Assembly: GCF_028476545.1 (NCBI RefSeq)
Contig: NW_026731921.1
Location: 188,501 to 252,500 of the forward strand
Origin: Physella acuta
Taxonomy: Eukaryota > Mollusca > Gastropoda > Physidae
Direction: 5' to 3'
DNA: 64,000 nucleotides
Each line of letters starts with the position of its first letter. Position 1 is the first letter of the stretch. The translations under genes and the position numbers were made by a program. Positions 37,210 to 56,859 of this stretch are shown piece by piece. The notes beneath the pieces are model-generated. The model made no database searches and had not been told where the DNA came from. It was given only the letters and a program-made list of their open reading frames with translations.

Positions 37210-38765
37210 ACAGATTTAAATCTATATACTACTAAAAGTCAAGTTTGTTTACATGTTTGAATATTTATTTTTCTGTTTGTTTGTTTGTTTTTTTTGTTTG
37301 GCTGATCGAGTATTGTGATATGTTCTACTCTATCTGGAGAGCTGTAAAATAGTATGTAGGTAGAGAATAATTTTTTAATGCAGACAGACTGTTAATCACA
37401 AATTTATTTAAAGACGTTAATTAATGTATTGATTTATTCATACGTATATTAACCACAATTTTTTAAAAGATTTGAAAAGCCACTAGACTCGACGGAAACA
37501 GTGACGTCACATGATGTGTTTATTTTTTTACATCGATAATGGCGGCCTATCGAAGAAGATTGTGTTCCCATTCCAATGTTTAACGCGTACTAAAGCTAAT
37601 TTTCTGTCGGCTTTAACTTTAACAATACGTCCGTTTGCTGTATTTATTACGTTCCAACACTTATATCAATTTTAAACTGTCTTTTTTCATTTAGTTTTAC
37701 AATAAATTTCTATAGATCTAAAGATCAGTTGTCGAAGGAAAGTTATGAATCTAGCCTAGATCTAGATCTAGCCTAGATCTAGGTCACTAGACTCAATGTT
37801 AATTCTAGATCTAGACTTAATGTAAATTCTACATCTAGAATCTATTTCAGGCCTTAATACATCTAGAATCTATTTCAGGCCTTAATTATTTTATATAAAT
37901 CTTTGTTTGGCTAATTTAAGATAAAATTTAATTTGAAAGTTACTACTACTAGACTTAGATCTAGATCTATGCGCGTAAATCAAGTTGCATAAGGAGACTC
38001 AAAGTATAGTATAAAAATTCACTTGTGACGTCACGAGTAAATAGCTAAGTTGGTAGTGTAGCCGGCTCTCATGCGGGTGGCACAGGTTCTAGACCAATAT
38101 GTCAATGATATTTTTTTTTCAATTTTTTTTTAGATGTGAATGATAAGGTTGCCTATCTGAACTTGGCAGGATACAGGGCAGGTGAAGTAGAGTTCATCTG
38201 TTTCTTTGTCCTAAGCATATGAAAGGATAGTGTGGTCAGAGACATGCTCGGCTGGAATCGTTTTTTTAAACGATAAAAACATGTTGTCTGAGACTTGGCG
38301 GGACACTGGGCAGGTGAAGTAGAGTTGAGTAGGTCACCTGTGACGTCAGTATATGAAGGGATAGCCCGAAATCGGTGTCTTCGGTGTTTTTAAAAGATAA
38401 AAAACATATTTTTGAATGTGGGGTCTGTTTTTTGTGACAATAAGTGACACTGTAGGGGAGGTGGAGGGGGGAAGGGGGGGGGGGAACATATGTTGTTGCG
38501 CCAAAATGGTTTGGAAAAATAAATTGAAAGATTGAGGGGGGTTCAAATCGAAAGTTTGAGTGGGGGGGTGCACATCAAAAGTTTGAGGGGGGGGGGGTTG
38601 CAAATCGAAATCTTGCGGGGGGGGGGGGGGGGGGGGTTCAAATCGAAAAGTTTGTCCCCGGGCGCCGGGAAGGGTCGCTATGCCTCTGAGTGACAGACGT
38701 GATGTTTTTTGATGGATGACCCCCGAAACCCACAGTTATCCAACGGATGACGGGTATTCTAGTAT
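37210..38765 (+). mobile_element. Possible Helitron-like non-autonomous element with nested repeats
   Basis: Left end TCTATATACTACTAAAAGTCAAG and a GTTTGTTTGTTTG tract, right end CAACGGATGACGGGTATTCTAG, are typical of Helentron-type termini. Inside are TCTAGATCTAG-rich sequence (37740-37980), SINE pieces (38145-38380) and a reversed hAT-like MITE fragment (38520-38690) with G runs of up to about 20. Confidence 0.35.
38145..38380 (-). repeat. Two SINE 3'-body fragments
   Basis: Two partial copies (about 38145-38260 and 38285-38380) share GGCAGGTGAAGTAGAGTT and, on the reverse strand, the CACACTATCC-type segment of the SINE family above. Just upstream at about 38041-38095, TAGCTAAGTTGG matches a pol III A box and GGTTCTAGACC is a weak B box. 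Confidence 0.4.
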
Positions 38766-38769
38766 ATTA

Positions 38770-41760
38770 TAAAAACTTTGAATTACATTTAGACAATAAT
38801 GTCATGTTCTTTTTGCAAAAGGTACGCTTAATCCACAAAGCCGTGGTAAGGGATATGTTCTATGTCTTGTTCAGCTAGAGTAAAGCTCTTTAGACCAGTA
38901 GATGTCGAAAAAGTGAGAGTCTAACACGATTTTTCTGGCAGCTAGACCCGTTTATTTCTAATGTAGTGTTTCTTTCAGACTTTTATTTTCCATGAGAGAG
39001 GGAAGTGAAATTTAAACTTACGAGAATGATGGAGAGGGGATGCATTTAATTTCAAGATGGATGGACGCTTGTAAAAGCATGAATTTTCATTTTAATTTAT
39101 ATCGTTTTACTACTTTTCTTCTTTTGTGTGTGTTGGGAGGGTAGGGGCTGGATGTGGCGGTTGTTCATTGCTTGGTTGCAATGCTCATCCTCCCCTCTTT
39201 GAAGAAATCACACAAAGAAACTCGATTCATCCGGATTTTTTATGCTGGGTCGCTAAGAGTTGTTGGACGATCTACGCTCTCGGTTAATTTAGGCTTACCT
39301 ATGTCAGGTTAACAGGCTTGTATTCTGTCAGTTGACCATGCCATCACAGATGGGATTTCAATAGAAGTTAAAAATAGAATAACTGCTTATAACTCGTAAT
39401 TATACTTATTTCACTCTTCATCGGTGTTAATAGAATTATATGTGAGCCAAATAATATAATTCTGTTGTTAATAACTGACCAGACTTACAATGTATTTTAG
39501 GGCAAAATATTAATGCAGGAACTCGGATGACAACAAGGGTCCTTTTGTTGTATGAGTTTAGAAACTTGATTAACAAAAGTGTCAATTTCAATAGCAAAAA
39601 AAATTCAGGATCACCCCTACCCCCTTCCCCCTCAACATATATCTCGATACTTTCCACGCTCTCAAAATAACAATAAGCGTTCCTAAAGGCTTAGTCATAC
39701 ATGTGCTTATCTAGGCTAAATAAGATTAATCTGCCACTGTTGGCTTACTGATAACAAAAGAACTGTCGCTTTGTTATGCTAAACACGCGTTTCGTGTTTC
39801 CTTTATTATTCTTTAATCTACATACACGTGTTATTTTAGAGTCCTCATACATTTTCAAAAGTTCAGCTTTCAATTTAATTTATGCGTACCTCATGCTGTG
39901 CTTTATCCACATTCAAGACAGTCAGCTTAGTCTGATTTGATTAATCTACATGAGCTAAGAAGAAATCAAATATTGTTACTTACCTATATAATATGTAAGA
40001 ATAAAAAAAAAATTGAACAAATGATTTTTCTATATACTTCTTGTGTACAACAACTTATGGCATGCGCGAACTGCGAGATGAGATTACATGGGGCATAGTC
40101 ATGTAGTTATTGACTTGCCCAATTCCTCTAAAAAATAAAACTTTTACATTGGGATTTTAATATTTGTTTTATATAAATAATGTTCAGAGGAAAATGAATA
40201 TCCAGTTTCTTTTCTAATGTAGAAATAATTAAAAATTTTAAAAAGCCCCCCCCCCCCCTCCCCAGTCCTTTATTACTTTACGATAAGTAGTAGGATTCAG
40301 TAGGGGGGTCGAACATTTTGTATGTTTTTATGTCGGCCTGCAGACTTAATAGTAAATATGCTTATCTGTAGTCTGTTAATAATATAGTTGGATGTAGCAT
40401 TTTTTCTTTATATTTAGCACATTTACGTCAAGGTGACACGTCAACCTTGTGGTAATAATTGTCGATTTGTACTAAAAGACTATTTAGCTTTAAATAACCA
40501 TGAATGGAAATGGCAAAAAAACATTTTTCTTCTGTACATTTTGCAATTTTTTGCCTTGGTATCACCCCCCCCCCAATGGTGTCACCCATTGCGTCTCCCC
40601 CCCACACGCCTCTCCCTTGCTATGCCTCTGGGTGTTACACTACGTGTTTATTAAAGGTGTCACCCCATCATCCCCAACAATTTAGCATTTTCGGTGGGGT
40701 GTCACTAGTCTTTGATTATTTTAGCTGGATACAACATTGTTTTTACAGTAAATTTTACAAGGTTTTTTCATGGTGTCGCGCCTAAATGTTGTCATCAAAT
40801 ACTGACCGCACCTCTCCCCCCCCCCCCCCCCCCCCCGCATTATGATGTTACTGTGTTTGCTTAAAAAAACATTAACTGTAAGCCTGTAACATTTTACAAA
40901 ACTACTTAATAATTTAGTGCAAAATACATCCTGACGTATGAAATATAAAATGTACTGAATATTTATATTATTTAAAATCCTCCATCATAAGCAGCAGTTA
41001 GTTGCTTCGTTTAACTCCATTGTAGCCTAACGGCTGAAGAAGGGGCCCACTCATAATTTTTGCAGGGGCCCGAAAATCCTAGCTACGCCACTGCCCAGAC
41101 GTACCCCTTATGCATTTACTAGACCGTAATATTTCAATGACATTTTAGTGTCACTTTGACATTACGGGATACAATTACTATTTATCAGCATGTTTTATAA
41201 TTATATAGTGTTTTTAGATTGCTTGGGTGATCTTAATAAAGTAATTAAAAGTAATTTAAGTTTTACAATAAGGCACTCTCTGCATGATAGATTAAAGTGT
41301 GCAGCTACATAGCCACAGGAAAAAATATTTACTTCGTCTGGGTGAAAAATTGTATAGGCCAACTTGTTTAACCAAATGTCCCGAGCGACACAGGTAAATA
41401 ACAATTGATAGCTGAAGACAACTCAAGAAGGAGAGAAAACTCTAAACAACTGTAATCCTGCAAATTGTTCTTTGAAAGGTATGGAAAGGCTATCAAATCA
41501 AATGAGGAAATAAATTATTAGTTAACTAGCCTTGTTGTTCAAAATAGTTTAACACTTAATAATTACATATGTCGGAGGAAATATTTAAGTTCAAATATAT
41601 CAATTTAAATATATGAATATTATATATGTTCTTTTTTTTGGAATATGTATGAAGATATGCAAATCTGTGTACGTTGAGTTGGTTTGATTGACTCAAAGGT
41701 AAATGTGTTGTTTTTTTTTTTTTAAATCTAAATACAGTGGTAGGGGACTGAGTGGTCCAG
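38770..41760. other. Unassigned DNA with MITE fragments
   Basis: Contains fragments related to the 6949 and 29950 MITEs at 40530-40640 (TTTTTGCCTTGGTATCACCC) and a TAGCTACGCCACTG end near 41085. Long C runs at about 40245 and 40815. No gene recognised. Confidence 0.5.
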
Positions 41761-43587
41761 CGGGAACGGTAATTTCTCCAAGGTTGAGTAAGGCCATTAC
41801 TAGCAATACCTGAGACAGTTACTGTTACTAAGAAATTTGTTGCAACCGTTACTGTCGTATATATTGGTCGCCTAATAAGCGTAATATTAAACTAAGTCAA
41901 CATTATGTTACCTAGGTTTTTCATAAGTGCATTTGGACTCTCCAGATGACATGATTTTACCTGATCTCGGGGTATAACTTATGTAAATGTGGGCACGACT
42001 TTCAGGCTAAAGTTCTGTTAGCTTGTGTAAACACAGTATTAGATAATGTAAGGTTTTCCCAGCAGATAATAGTTTTGTACATGTAGTGTTGGTGCATTCA
42101 GTTCATAGAACTCATGTGTTTTACATCTTCTGTATGCAACTCTCAATATTTTATGCCGTGTAGTTATTAACATTAATTACATAATTACTTATTTTAACTA
42201 AGAAGTCTAATCTTTCGCCAACTAACTGCAACTGTGAATTTGGCCTTTTTGTCAGCAACGATAAAAATAATAATTTAATCCTACTCCAAGAAAAATTTAG
42301 CGAAAAAAACCAAATGAAAGTTCTATAAAAGTAAAATTGTTGATAGTCTGGACTACTGCAGACATCAAGGTACTCACACAGGAGAGTTCCAACAAGGAAA
42401 CTTGAAAACATTGAGTTTTATGTCATGTTTGTTTACATTGTCAAAGATAAAAAAAATCGTGCTTGTTATTTTAAACATTGTTTAATTACAAAAAAATTGA
42501 AATATGAAATATATCCAACAGCTCGACAAAAAAAAAACAAGTTTTTATAACATGTTTGATTTACTCGGTAACGACTTTTAAAATAATTAAAAAGTATATC
42601 GTGTGATTTCGGGTTGGGCGGTATTAGCATAGTGCGAGAGAGAGATAGTTCACTCGATTTCTAAACAAGGGTTCACGGTCATAGGTTCGAGTCACTTGGA
42701 AGAAAGTGTATTTTACTTGTTTTTATTTTGTTTTTTTTGTTTTGTTTTTTAAATTAGCATTTAAATTGTATCATATTAGTATGTGAGCTTAGCTATCGCA
42801 TTTTTATAACTAAATAAATAATGATTTAAAATGATACTCTGTGTTTCTGCATAATTTCAGATTATAAGACCGCCCTGTTCTTTGTGATAAAAATTTGATT
42901 AAATTAATAAACACTGATTAATAAATAATATGTCCGTTGTAATGTATTGCTAATTGTGTTTAATACTAATACCAGAGTGTTGATCTTGAGCTATTACAAA
43001 CTGTTTACCAGGGTATGTTGGTCAATTCATGCTTTTTTAAAATTATGTAATATAAATCTCTTTAAGCAATCCTTCAAAGTTGAGATAAAGTAAACGTATG
43101 CAGGGTAAGCAACTCTTTCAATTTAAAAAAAAAGTTGATTCAGCCATTGAATAACTTTTCCCCCTTATTGCCAATGATCACTTTATAGAGTCCTAAATGT
43201 GTATGTTCTAAATGCCGAATGATAACGAAAAGCTTATATAAAACACCGAGACTTTTTAAAATAAAGATTATTGTTATTTTAATCTTGTTTAATCTATTTG
43301 AGTCATGTCTCGGCAATAGAAAGTTTTACTCGTGTGTTATGGGCCTTTGGTGTCAACATATTTTAATCAATTTAACCTATTACCCGTCAGGATATTTTAT
43401 ACAACAAGAAAGCTGCACAAACTGTTTTTTTATACAACGGCGGTAGCTGGTGAAATATTCTACTGACAACTGTCATTGTAGGTCATAGTGCCATTCTAGG
43501 CTGTACTGTATGCAGTCTTGTGAAGGGGAGGGGGGAGACCTACTTGAGATACACGCGGCTGATTACTTCATACACTTACATGTAAAG

Positions 43588-43830
43588 TTCTATAGAAGCA
43601 GCGGTGTGGAGTGTCTAACGGGGTGAATGGTGAAATGAAAGTTTTATAGAAGCAGCGGTGTGGAGTGTCTAACGGGGTGAATGGTGAAATGAAAGTTTTA
43701 TAGAAGCAGCGGTGTGGAGTATACTCACGGGGTGAATGGTGAAAAGAAAATTTCATTTTCACAACGTTTACCCCGTGAGGATGCTTCACACCGTTGCTTC
43801 TATAGAACTTTCATTTCAAATCTTACAACG
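43588..43830. repeat. 54-bp tandem array capped by an inverted unit (unit B)
   Basis: Three direct units and the same inverted cap as at 21720-22235. Confidence 0.9.
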
Positions 43831-44484
43831 TTAGAATCACGGAGCAGACATTTCGCCTTCGGCTGTTTTTGTAGCCGTACTTTTAGCTGTCGTTGTAAAT
43901 ACTGAGATTCTCATGGACTTCCTGGTACTTAGAGAGGTAGGGTTGGATGGAAATCTGCCAACCTCGGACAATAAGACGTCAGGACCAGTGAGATGAGGTG
44001 TAAACTATGCGCGAATGACCGCAACACTCCATAAAACTCGGACATAGATGGTACTCCGGAAAAAAAAGATGAAAACTGTCTTGATTCTTGAATGATCTCA
44101 ATCTAAACACTCCATAAAACTCGGACATAGATGTTACCACCAAGACACCTGCAACTGAAAAGTCAACGTGACATCAAACCTATTGACTCGGTATTTTTGT
44201 CATCAACAGGAGACTCGAATTGTTGCTTCTATTTAATGTTGCAATCGATTAAGCATTAGTTAAAACTGGTTTTTCCCTGGCTTACTAGTTTACTTATAAA
44301 TTATTCTAGCTTTATTTTATTCAATAGGATCTACAGAGAATAGGAAATCACCCTAATAATGCATTACTGTACTAGAAAAGAAAAAATTCAAAAAACAAAT
44401 TTAACTTGCGTAAAAAAACAGGGTGTTGTGTAAGTAGTGTTTGTAGTTACTTTCCAGGTAATAGATGTCAGTTGATAGTATGTT

Positions 44485-45097
44485 TATAGTGCGAGTAATG
44501 TAAAGTGGTGCGAGTAATGTAAAGTGGTGCGAGTAATGTAAAGTGTGCGAGTAATGTAAAGTGTGCGAGTAATGTAAAGTGGTGCGAGTAATGTAAAGTG
44601 TGCGAGTAATGTAAAGTGGTGCGAGTAATGTAAAGTGGTGCGAGTAATGTAAAGTGGTGCGAGTAATGTAAAGTGGTGCGAGTAATGTAAAGTGGTGCGA
44701 GTAATGTAAAGTGGTGCGAGTAATGTAAAGTGGTGCGAGTAAAGTGGTGCGAGTAATGTAAAGTGGTGCGAGTAATGTAAAGTGTGCGAAAATGTAAAGT
44801 GTGCGAGTAATGTAAAGTGGTGCGAGTAATGTAAAGTGTGCCAGTAATGTAAAGTGTGCGAGTAATGTAAAGTGATGCGAGTAATGTAAAGTGTGCGAGT
44901 AATGTAAAGTGGTGCGAGTAATGTAAAGTGGTGCGAGTAATGTAAAGTGGTGCGAGTAATGTAAAGTGTGCGAGAAATGTAAAGTGGTGCGAGTAATGTA
45001 AAGTGGTGCGAGTAATGTAAAGTGGTGCGAGTAATGTAAAGTGTGCGAGTAATGTAAAGAGTGCGAGTAATGTAAAGTGTGCGAGTAATGTAAAGTA
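44485..45097. repeat. 17-19-bp minisatellite (unit B)
   Basis: Same motif as 22885-23410 with several extra units, so the array length changed after duplication. Confidence 0.93.
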
Positions 45098-45760
45098 ATT
45101 AAATATGTACGTATTGACCGCTATGAGAAAAATGAAGGGATCCTTCTATCGCTGGTCCTTTTGACGGGGTCGATTGATAAGACGATCGACGAGGCGAATT
45201 TGGTAGGGCGGTTTTGTCACAGGCCTTTAGTGGAGCTCTTGAACGTTCTTACACTATTAGAAGTGATCTAACGCATAAGGATTTTACTTTCTATTCACAG
45301 AAATCAAAAGTACATGTATTTAAACACAAACGTAGATAAAAAGTATCCGATGTCTCGCCATAAGTTTCCCTAATCACGTTACGCTTCCGAGAAGTTCTAA
45401 ATAACTTAAATCAATTAAAATGTATTTAATGTATATTTATGCTTAACATGATATAAAGAAATTACATTCACTTAATGCACTATTAGCAATAATCATTTGC
45501 TGAATAGCCCAGTCATGCCGTGCAAAAAAATCAGGTAGTGTTGTTAATATGTCTTTGATACTTGAATCCGATTTGTTTATTTGTTCAAATTATACCAAGA
45601 TTTAAAAGCGACTTGACCAGTATCGCAACATTGCATTATTTGTGAATATTACAAAATGTGTTTGCTCAACGGACTATAAATATCAGCAGTGCTATGTATT
45701 TTATCCAATCATTGGATCACACCATTGAACGTGAAGGTAAAGTTTTTATTAAAGTTGGAA

Positions 45761-45764
<4 letters not shown>

Positions 45765-45829
<65 letters not shown>
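45765..45829. repeat. (TA)n microsatellite
   Basis: Counterpart of 24076-24143. Confidence 0.95.
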
Positions 45830-45833
<4 letters not shown>

Positions 45834-46280
45834 CTTTATGTTTAAATCGCATTTTAAAGTAATTTTAACGTGAAACATGCAGTTGCGTGTAGTTTTTAAC
45901 ACACTCCGTTCATATTCAGCTGTTGTCCGATTACAACCTAAACAAATCTGTTCTACAATCTATTCTTTATACATCTAACCCTAAGTCAGTTTAAACATAA
46001 ATCTTATTTTAGTGAAGTATACGAACAGTTTTTGTTTTAAAATTTCTCAGCGTTACTGTTCATGATAATGACAACATCAAATGTGAAAGTTCTCTATGAA
46101 GATGCATTTAGGAATCAAAAATCGTAAACAATAAATACACTCGGCATTTCAGTGGTGTAAAAGTTAATTAAAGATCTGTTACATTACGTTTAAAGATAAA
46201 TACATGTACACATATTTTTAAACTGATATGTGTACACACCAAAACATTTTCCAGACAGAAGCCCATCTTACAGAAATAAA

Positions 46281-52228
<5,948 letters not shown>

Positions 52229-52253
52229 CTGAAACTATCCCACATACGTTAGT

Positions 52254-52257
<4 letters not shown>

Positions 52258-52318
<61 letters not shown>
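52258..52318. repeat. (TA)n microsatellite (empty MITE site)
   Basis: Unbroken TA run matching the split array at 29870-30253. Confidence 0.95.
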
Positions 52319-52321
<3 letters not shown>

Positions 52322-52679
52322 GTATAACATAATTTAATAGCTTTATATCTTATCCATGGCTTGAACAAGAACTACATGAAAATCATGCACGCCTAACAAA
52401 ACATGTTAAATTCTTATGATTTGTATATAATCTTGTCTAGTTCACTCAATAAATATGCCCTGTAAAATGTTTACATTTCTACGATGACTAACTTTTAACT
52501 AGATGATTTGCTACAACCGATGCATAAAGTATAACGTACTGATATAATTTTGTCTCTATAGGTGTTATATTTTAAAATAGCTTCTGATCGTATCATTTTA
52601 AAATTTCATGATTTTTTTTATCAATCTTTTATTTAACTTGCATTTCAATCTGCCATGCCTTTGTCTGACATCAAATTTG

Positions 52680-52985
52680 TTTTTATACGATGCCTAATTA
52701 ATTTTTATATGAATTGATTAGATTTAATTTAAAATACGGACAAAATCATGACAGAGAAAGCAAGTTAAAAAAAAAGCTTGTAAAAAAGTTGTAATAACAA
52801 GCTTTTGTATAATTATTCACTAAAAAGACGAAAATAAATGATTTTCTTAAAATATATAATGATACCCTATTTAAATAACTGTAAAGAAAAGAGTGGGTCA
52901 CTATATAATCTATTGAACACCTATACTAAAATTTTAGAAGCGATCCATGCTTTTCTTTAAGCATTGCTTATTAATTCTGTCAAAA
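52680..52985. mobile_element. Foldback-like AT-rich element (unit B)
   Basis: Counterpart of 30600-30960. Confidence 0.5.
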
Positions 52986-53884
52986 AAACGAATATTTAAA
53001 TAGAAGTGAATTTGTATTTTGTTTTCTTTTATAAATAGATTTCGTTCGTGACACTATATCAATAAATTGTCGGTTTCCGAAATTAAAACAATGACAGTTA
53101 TCTTTTTAATATCATTTATGTAGTTGATATTCCTGATTAGCAAAAAAGCACAAGTCATAAATAAAACAAAAATATCTTTATAACAATGAGCTTTAAAATT
53201 TATTGGAAATAAAAAAGTAAATCTAATTTGCTTGCTCCAATAAAATCATTAGTTGCCAAACATTTGAGGGGATTTCATTCGCGAATAAAAGATAAAAAAA
53301 TTATCAAAAATATAAGGAATCTCATAAATAAAATTATAAATTAGATGTAAGGTATGAAAAACAAAAACAAACGAAAAGCAAATAAAAAAAAACTAATGAA
53401 ATTAAATCGAAAAAACCACCATAAAACAAAATCCGTTAGTTTTAAAAATACTTTTAAATAATTAAAGTATAAAATAATCTAAGGGCTGTAAGCATTAGGA
53501 ACAACTGTTATAAAAATAAATCAACAATCTCTAGCTCGACAGATTGTTTTTGTCGTAGGAAGCAGAAGCAACGTCATCATCGTTTAAATTATTCAGACGT
53601 GTAAATTCTGCATGGCCAAGATTCTTCTTACATTTTGACAGGTGTGTGTAGGCCTATGGATATCGTATTAACATGCAAAACATTACTTCAGTGTACTATA
53701 CAGATAAATAACAATCCTTTTATTACCGTAAACATGTGTTTTGCTGATAACATTTACAAAGTAGATTAATAAGAATTAACGATTGAATCAATCTTCTCCA
53801 ATTGTCACAACCACCCCATTTTTAGACCTGTTGCTAGGCAAGCTTACAATATACAAAATATACTAATTACCATGGCTATTTCCA

Positions 53885-55879
53885 TCAAATGTTTAACAAA
53901 TAAAGTCCTAAGTAGGTCAGTCCTGTTCCAAAATCTACTAGACCTTGACCCGAGACACAAACTTGGATGACGTCCCCTGTCTGGAGGCTGAACACACCGC
54001 CTAAGTGTATTTTTTTACGAATAGATATTCATTAAGAAAATAATACTTTTATGTTGAGTAATAAACGTGCCCGAAACACATTTACCAGAATGTTCATTGA
54101 GGCAAATGTCCATTCAGACAATTTTCCGAAGCGTGCAAACGTCTAATTCAGAAAAACAGCGTGTCTGTCATACAAGTAGAATAAAACAAATGCAGGATCC
54201 TCTTACAGTTTAAAATATAACATTACACTTTATTTTTCTGCATCTAATTTTTAATAAACAATCGTGTGAGCATTAACTGTACTTTCGTTTATATTTTTAT
54301 TACGTAATTTTATGTTAAATCAACATACCTGGGACACATGGTACAAAGTCTCACCTGTATAAGCCGTCTCCCGACTACCTGTACAGTTGCTACAACAGGT
54401 GTGAACAGTTCTCAATAAGACGCCAGATAAAACTGGGCTGGTGGCTGATCGTCTACTGATATACTGGAACCACGTCTGCGGAAAAAATAAAAACCTATTG
54501 ACTAACAAATTGTGAAGGCCTTAATTATAATTTGGTTTTGTGGTTTATCATATTGCTATTTTATTCTACATGTGAAAGAGTGGTGGTAAAAAGATTTTTT
54601 TTTTAATTATTTGCTACAACTCGTTCGATTTGATTTCTTTGCACAAATTAATAGTCTCTTACATTTCTCTATCTGATGCCATTTAGGAAATGTGTATAAT
54701 TATTTAATTTTTTTTCTCAGCAGTAAAGGTTTTAAATATTATTTAATGATCTTCTTTTTCTAAAAGTCTTTTTGTGCATTGTTCTGTGAGTGTAGGCGTT
54801 GGAATTGTGATATTTTATAACGTTATATTTTAATTGTAATTTCCACACTATTTTAGTATTAAGCATCTTACCTGATAATGAAATTCCGCAGTGTAACGAG
54901 TTGAGTTAGGTTTAAAGTTAACGTTACTGTAAATGTAGTACACACCTGCGTAAAGAAATCAAAACAAAAACTGTTGAAATAGTGTAAATTGAAAACAAAA
55001 TCATTAAATCGTAGAAAACAATCAGTCCAAATACTCACCTGGGTATAAAATCTTGATTCCCTCCCGTGTGATGTTGACGCCTGTAGCGTGTTGGTGGATG
55101 TTGTCTGTTGCTTGTTCGTTTAACTCAAGGATTGAGTGGCTTGTTGGGTTAAAGATGGGGTCTTAGAAATACCATTACAATACCATGTAAGGATGGAAAC
55201 GGTTTAAATTTAAAATACGTTGTTGTATAATGTATTTTAATGTAATTAAAATGTAATTAATGTACTTAATGTAATTCTGTGAACGTTTTCTACACATGCA
55301 TCATCATCAGAATACTATATGAATTAGTCTATGTATTGTATGTTTTTTTATCTTAATCTACGTGTACAAATACATTCAATTGGTCACCTTTGCTATTATC
55401 TGTGCCAGGAAATCTGACAGATGGAAAGAGACGAACATGGGCAGACACAAGAAATTGTTGGTTTAACGGAATTGCTGTTTGATTTACATATTCAAAACAT
55501 GTTATTTTATGTATGCAGATTAACGTAAATGATATGTAGATGTATGGGTATAAATACGAATAAATATTGTTGATTTTAAATTTGAAAAGTGTAAAACCTT
55601 AACACATTCTTAAAAAAGAAAATAATTTCTAGCCTGTGTCTTTTCTCTGTTTTTCTAGTAAGGTGTGACTTCGTATACGATGCGATGCCACAAAATTAAA
55701 CTGAAAACAATTGTTAAAAAACAGTCAGTTGTTTCTCACAAGTTTTACTTTAAAAATAATACAACTGTCCTTAGAGTAAAACGTAACTTACATTGTCTAT
55801 GTTTAAGTTTGTGCTGGTTACGATGGAGCGAACAAAGACACAAGTGGCAACAGCAATTGAAAGCAGCGACAAACACAAC
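53885..55879 (-). CDS. TNF-superfamily ligand paralog 3 (TNF-3), partial 5' end
   Basis: Minus-strand exons: 55792-55879 (transmembrane), 55388-55474, 55039-55161, 54872-54945, 54355-54475 and 53885-54000 (stop at 53885-53887). From the strand-A exon onward phases agree and the frame is open. The domain reads FLVSAHVRLFPS, then an exon ending IKILYPG, then GVYYIYSNVNFKPNSTRYTA, RTVHTCCSNCTGSRETAYTG and GGVFSLQTGDVIQVCVS, ending LTYLGLYLLNI. These match TNF domain strands and the conserved G-x-Y-x-Y-S and GGVFxLxxGD signatures. The first exon encodes LCLSLLSIAVATCVFV, a likely signal anchor. As in TNF-1, that exon ends in phase 0 and the next starts in phase 1, so a stalk exon may be missing. 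The N-terminal cytoplasmic exon is uncertain (see 56792-56851). TTTATT at 53719-53724 may be the polyadenylation signal. This is the best candidate for a working TNF gene here. Confidence 0.82.
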
Positions 55880-56791
55880 CTAATTCTGCCTTGAACGAAT
55901 TTGATGAGAAAACAGAAAGCGTTACCAAACACTTACAGAAATAGTGTCATGCAATTTTAATGTATGATAAACTTCCGTATTAAAGATAACATGGTACAAA
56001 ACCGACCTCATTCTAAAAATCAAAGTGTTTTCCTCATGTAATTGTTTTTATTTTTTGTGTTTGACGTAAAATATAATGACATGAAAGATCTTAGCTTAAT
56101 GTATAACACAAAAATTCAAGAATGTATGAATAATTACTTAGTTTTTAAATTTAATTAATAATCAATACCGTCATGGAACCTACTAAGAATTATCTCCAAA
56201 GTTCCATTTAAAAAATTTAAAACTGTTTGCGCCGTTATGAAAATAAATGTGGATATACAAACTGTATTGCGTGTTTTTTGTTTCTGACTTTACAAAGATT
56301 GGATGTATTTGATGCTTTTAGAGTTATCGGTAACCACACCAAATATTTAAAAGCCAAAAAGTTTCTTTTCATTTTATCAATCAGAAATTACGTCACATAT
56401 TTTTTTAAAGTATAATTTGTCTATAAAAATTGTGTCGGTATATTATTTACTACAAATTACGACAAAGTTAGATTTTTCAGAAAATCGATTAGAGGGTTTT
56501 TATACTGCTAAGTATTGTATGTCTTACTTCAGGTTACTATTTATACTTGTTGAAAATAAATAGAAATGTAGTCTTGAGCGCAAAGATTTATTTTCAAGTT
56601 CTCCGGATTGGCAACTTTTATAACATTGATTCTTATAATATGAAACTTCAGAAAATGTTTAGGCTTAATTTTTTAATTCTTTAATTTACGGCAACCATGA
56701 AGGCAAAATTAATAAAAACACGATTTTTATCCATGTCAACAATAATGATCTCCATTGAACATGTATTAGTTTCTTTACTCAATGCAGCATA

Positions 56792-56851
56792 CCTCCATGC
56801 TATTTGGGAACTGTTCTGTTTGCGTTTGGTGTCCATGCATCACCCCCAGGT
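56792..56851 (-). CDS. Possible 5' exon of TNF-3
   Basis: On the minus strand a pyrimidine-rich stretch ending in CCCAG is followed by 60 open bases encoding a segment with MHGHQTQTEQFPNSME, then a GTATGC donor. It lies about 0.9 kb upstream of the TNF-3 transmembrane exon and could be the cytoplasmic N-terminus. Its phase (0) does not fit the transmembrane exon (needs 2), so another exon would be required. No counterpart was seen near TNF-1. This is weak evidence. Confidence 0.15.
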
Positions 56852-56859
56852 CCTGGGAT

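Noticed and set aside
37543-37590. ATGGCGGCC start after a TGACGTCA motif
   Set aside because: The frame stops after 14 codons with no donor, and it lies inside a probable transposable element.
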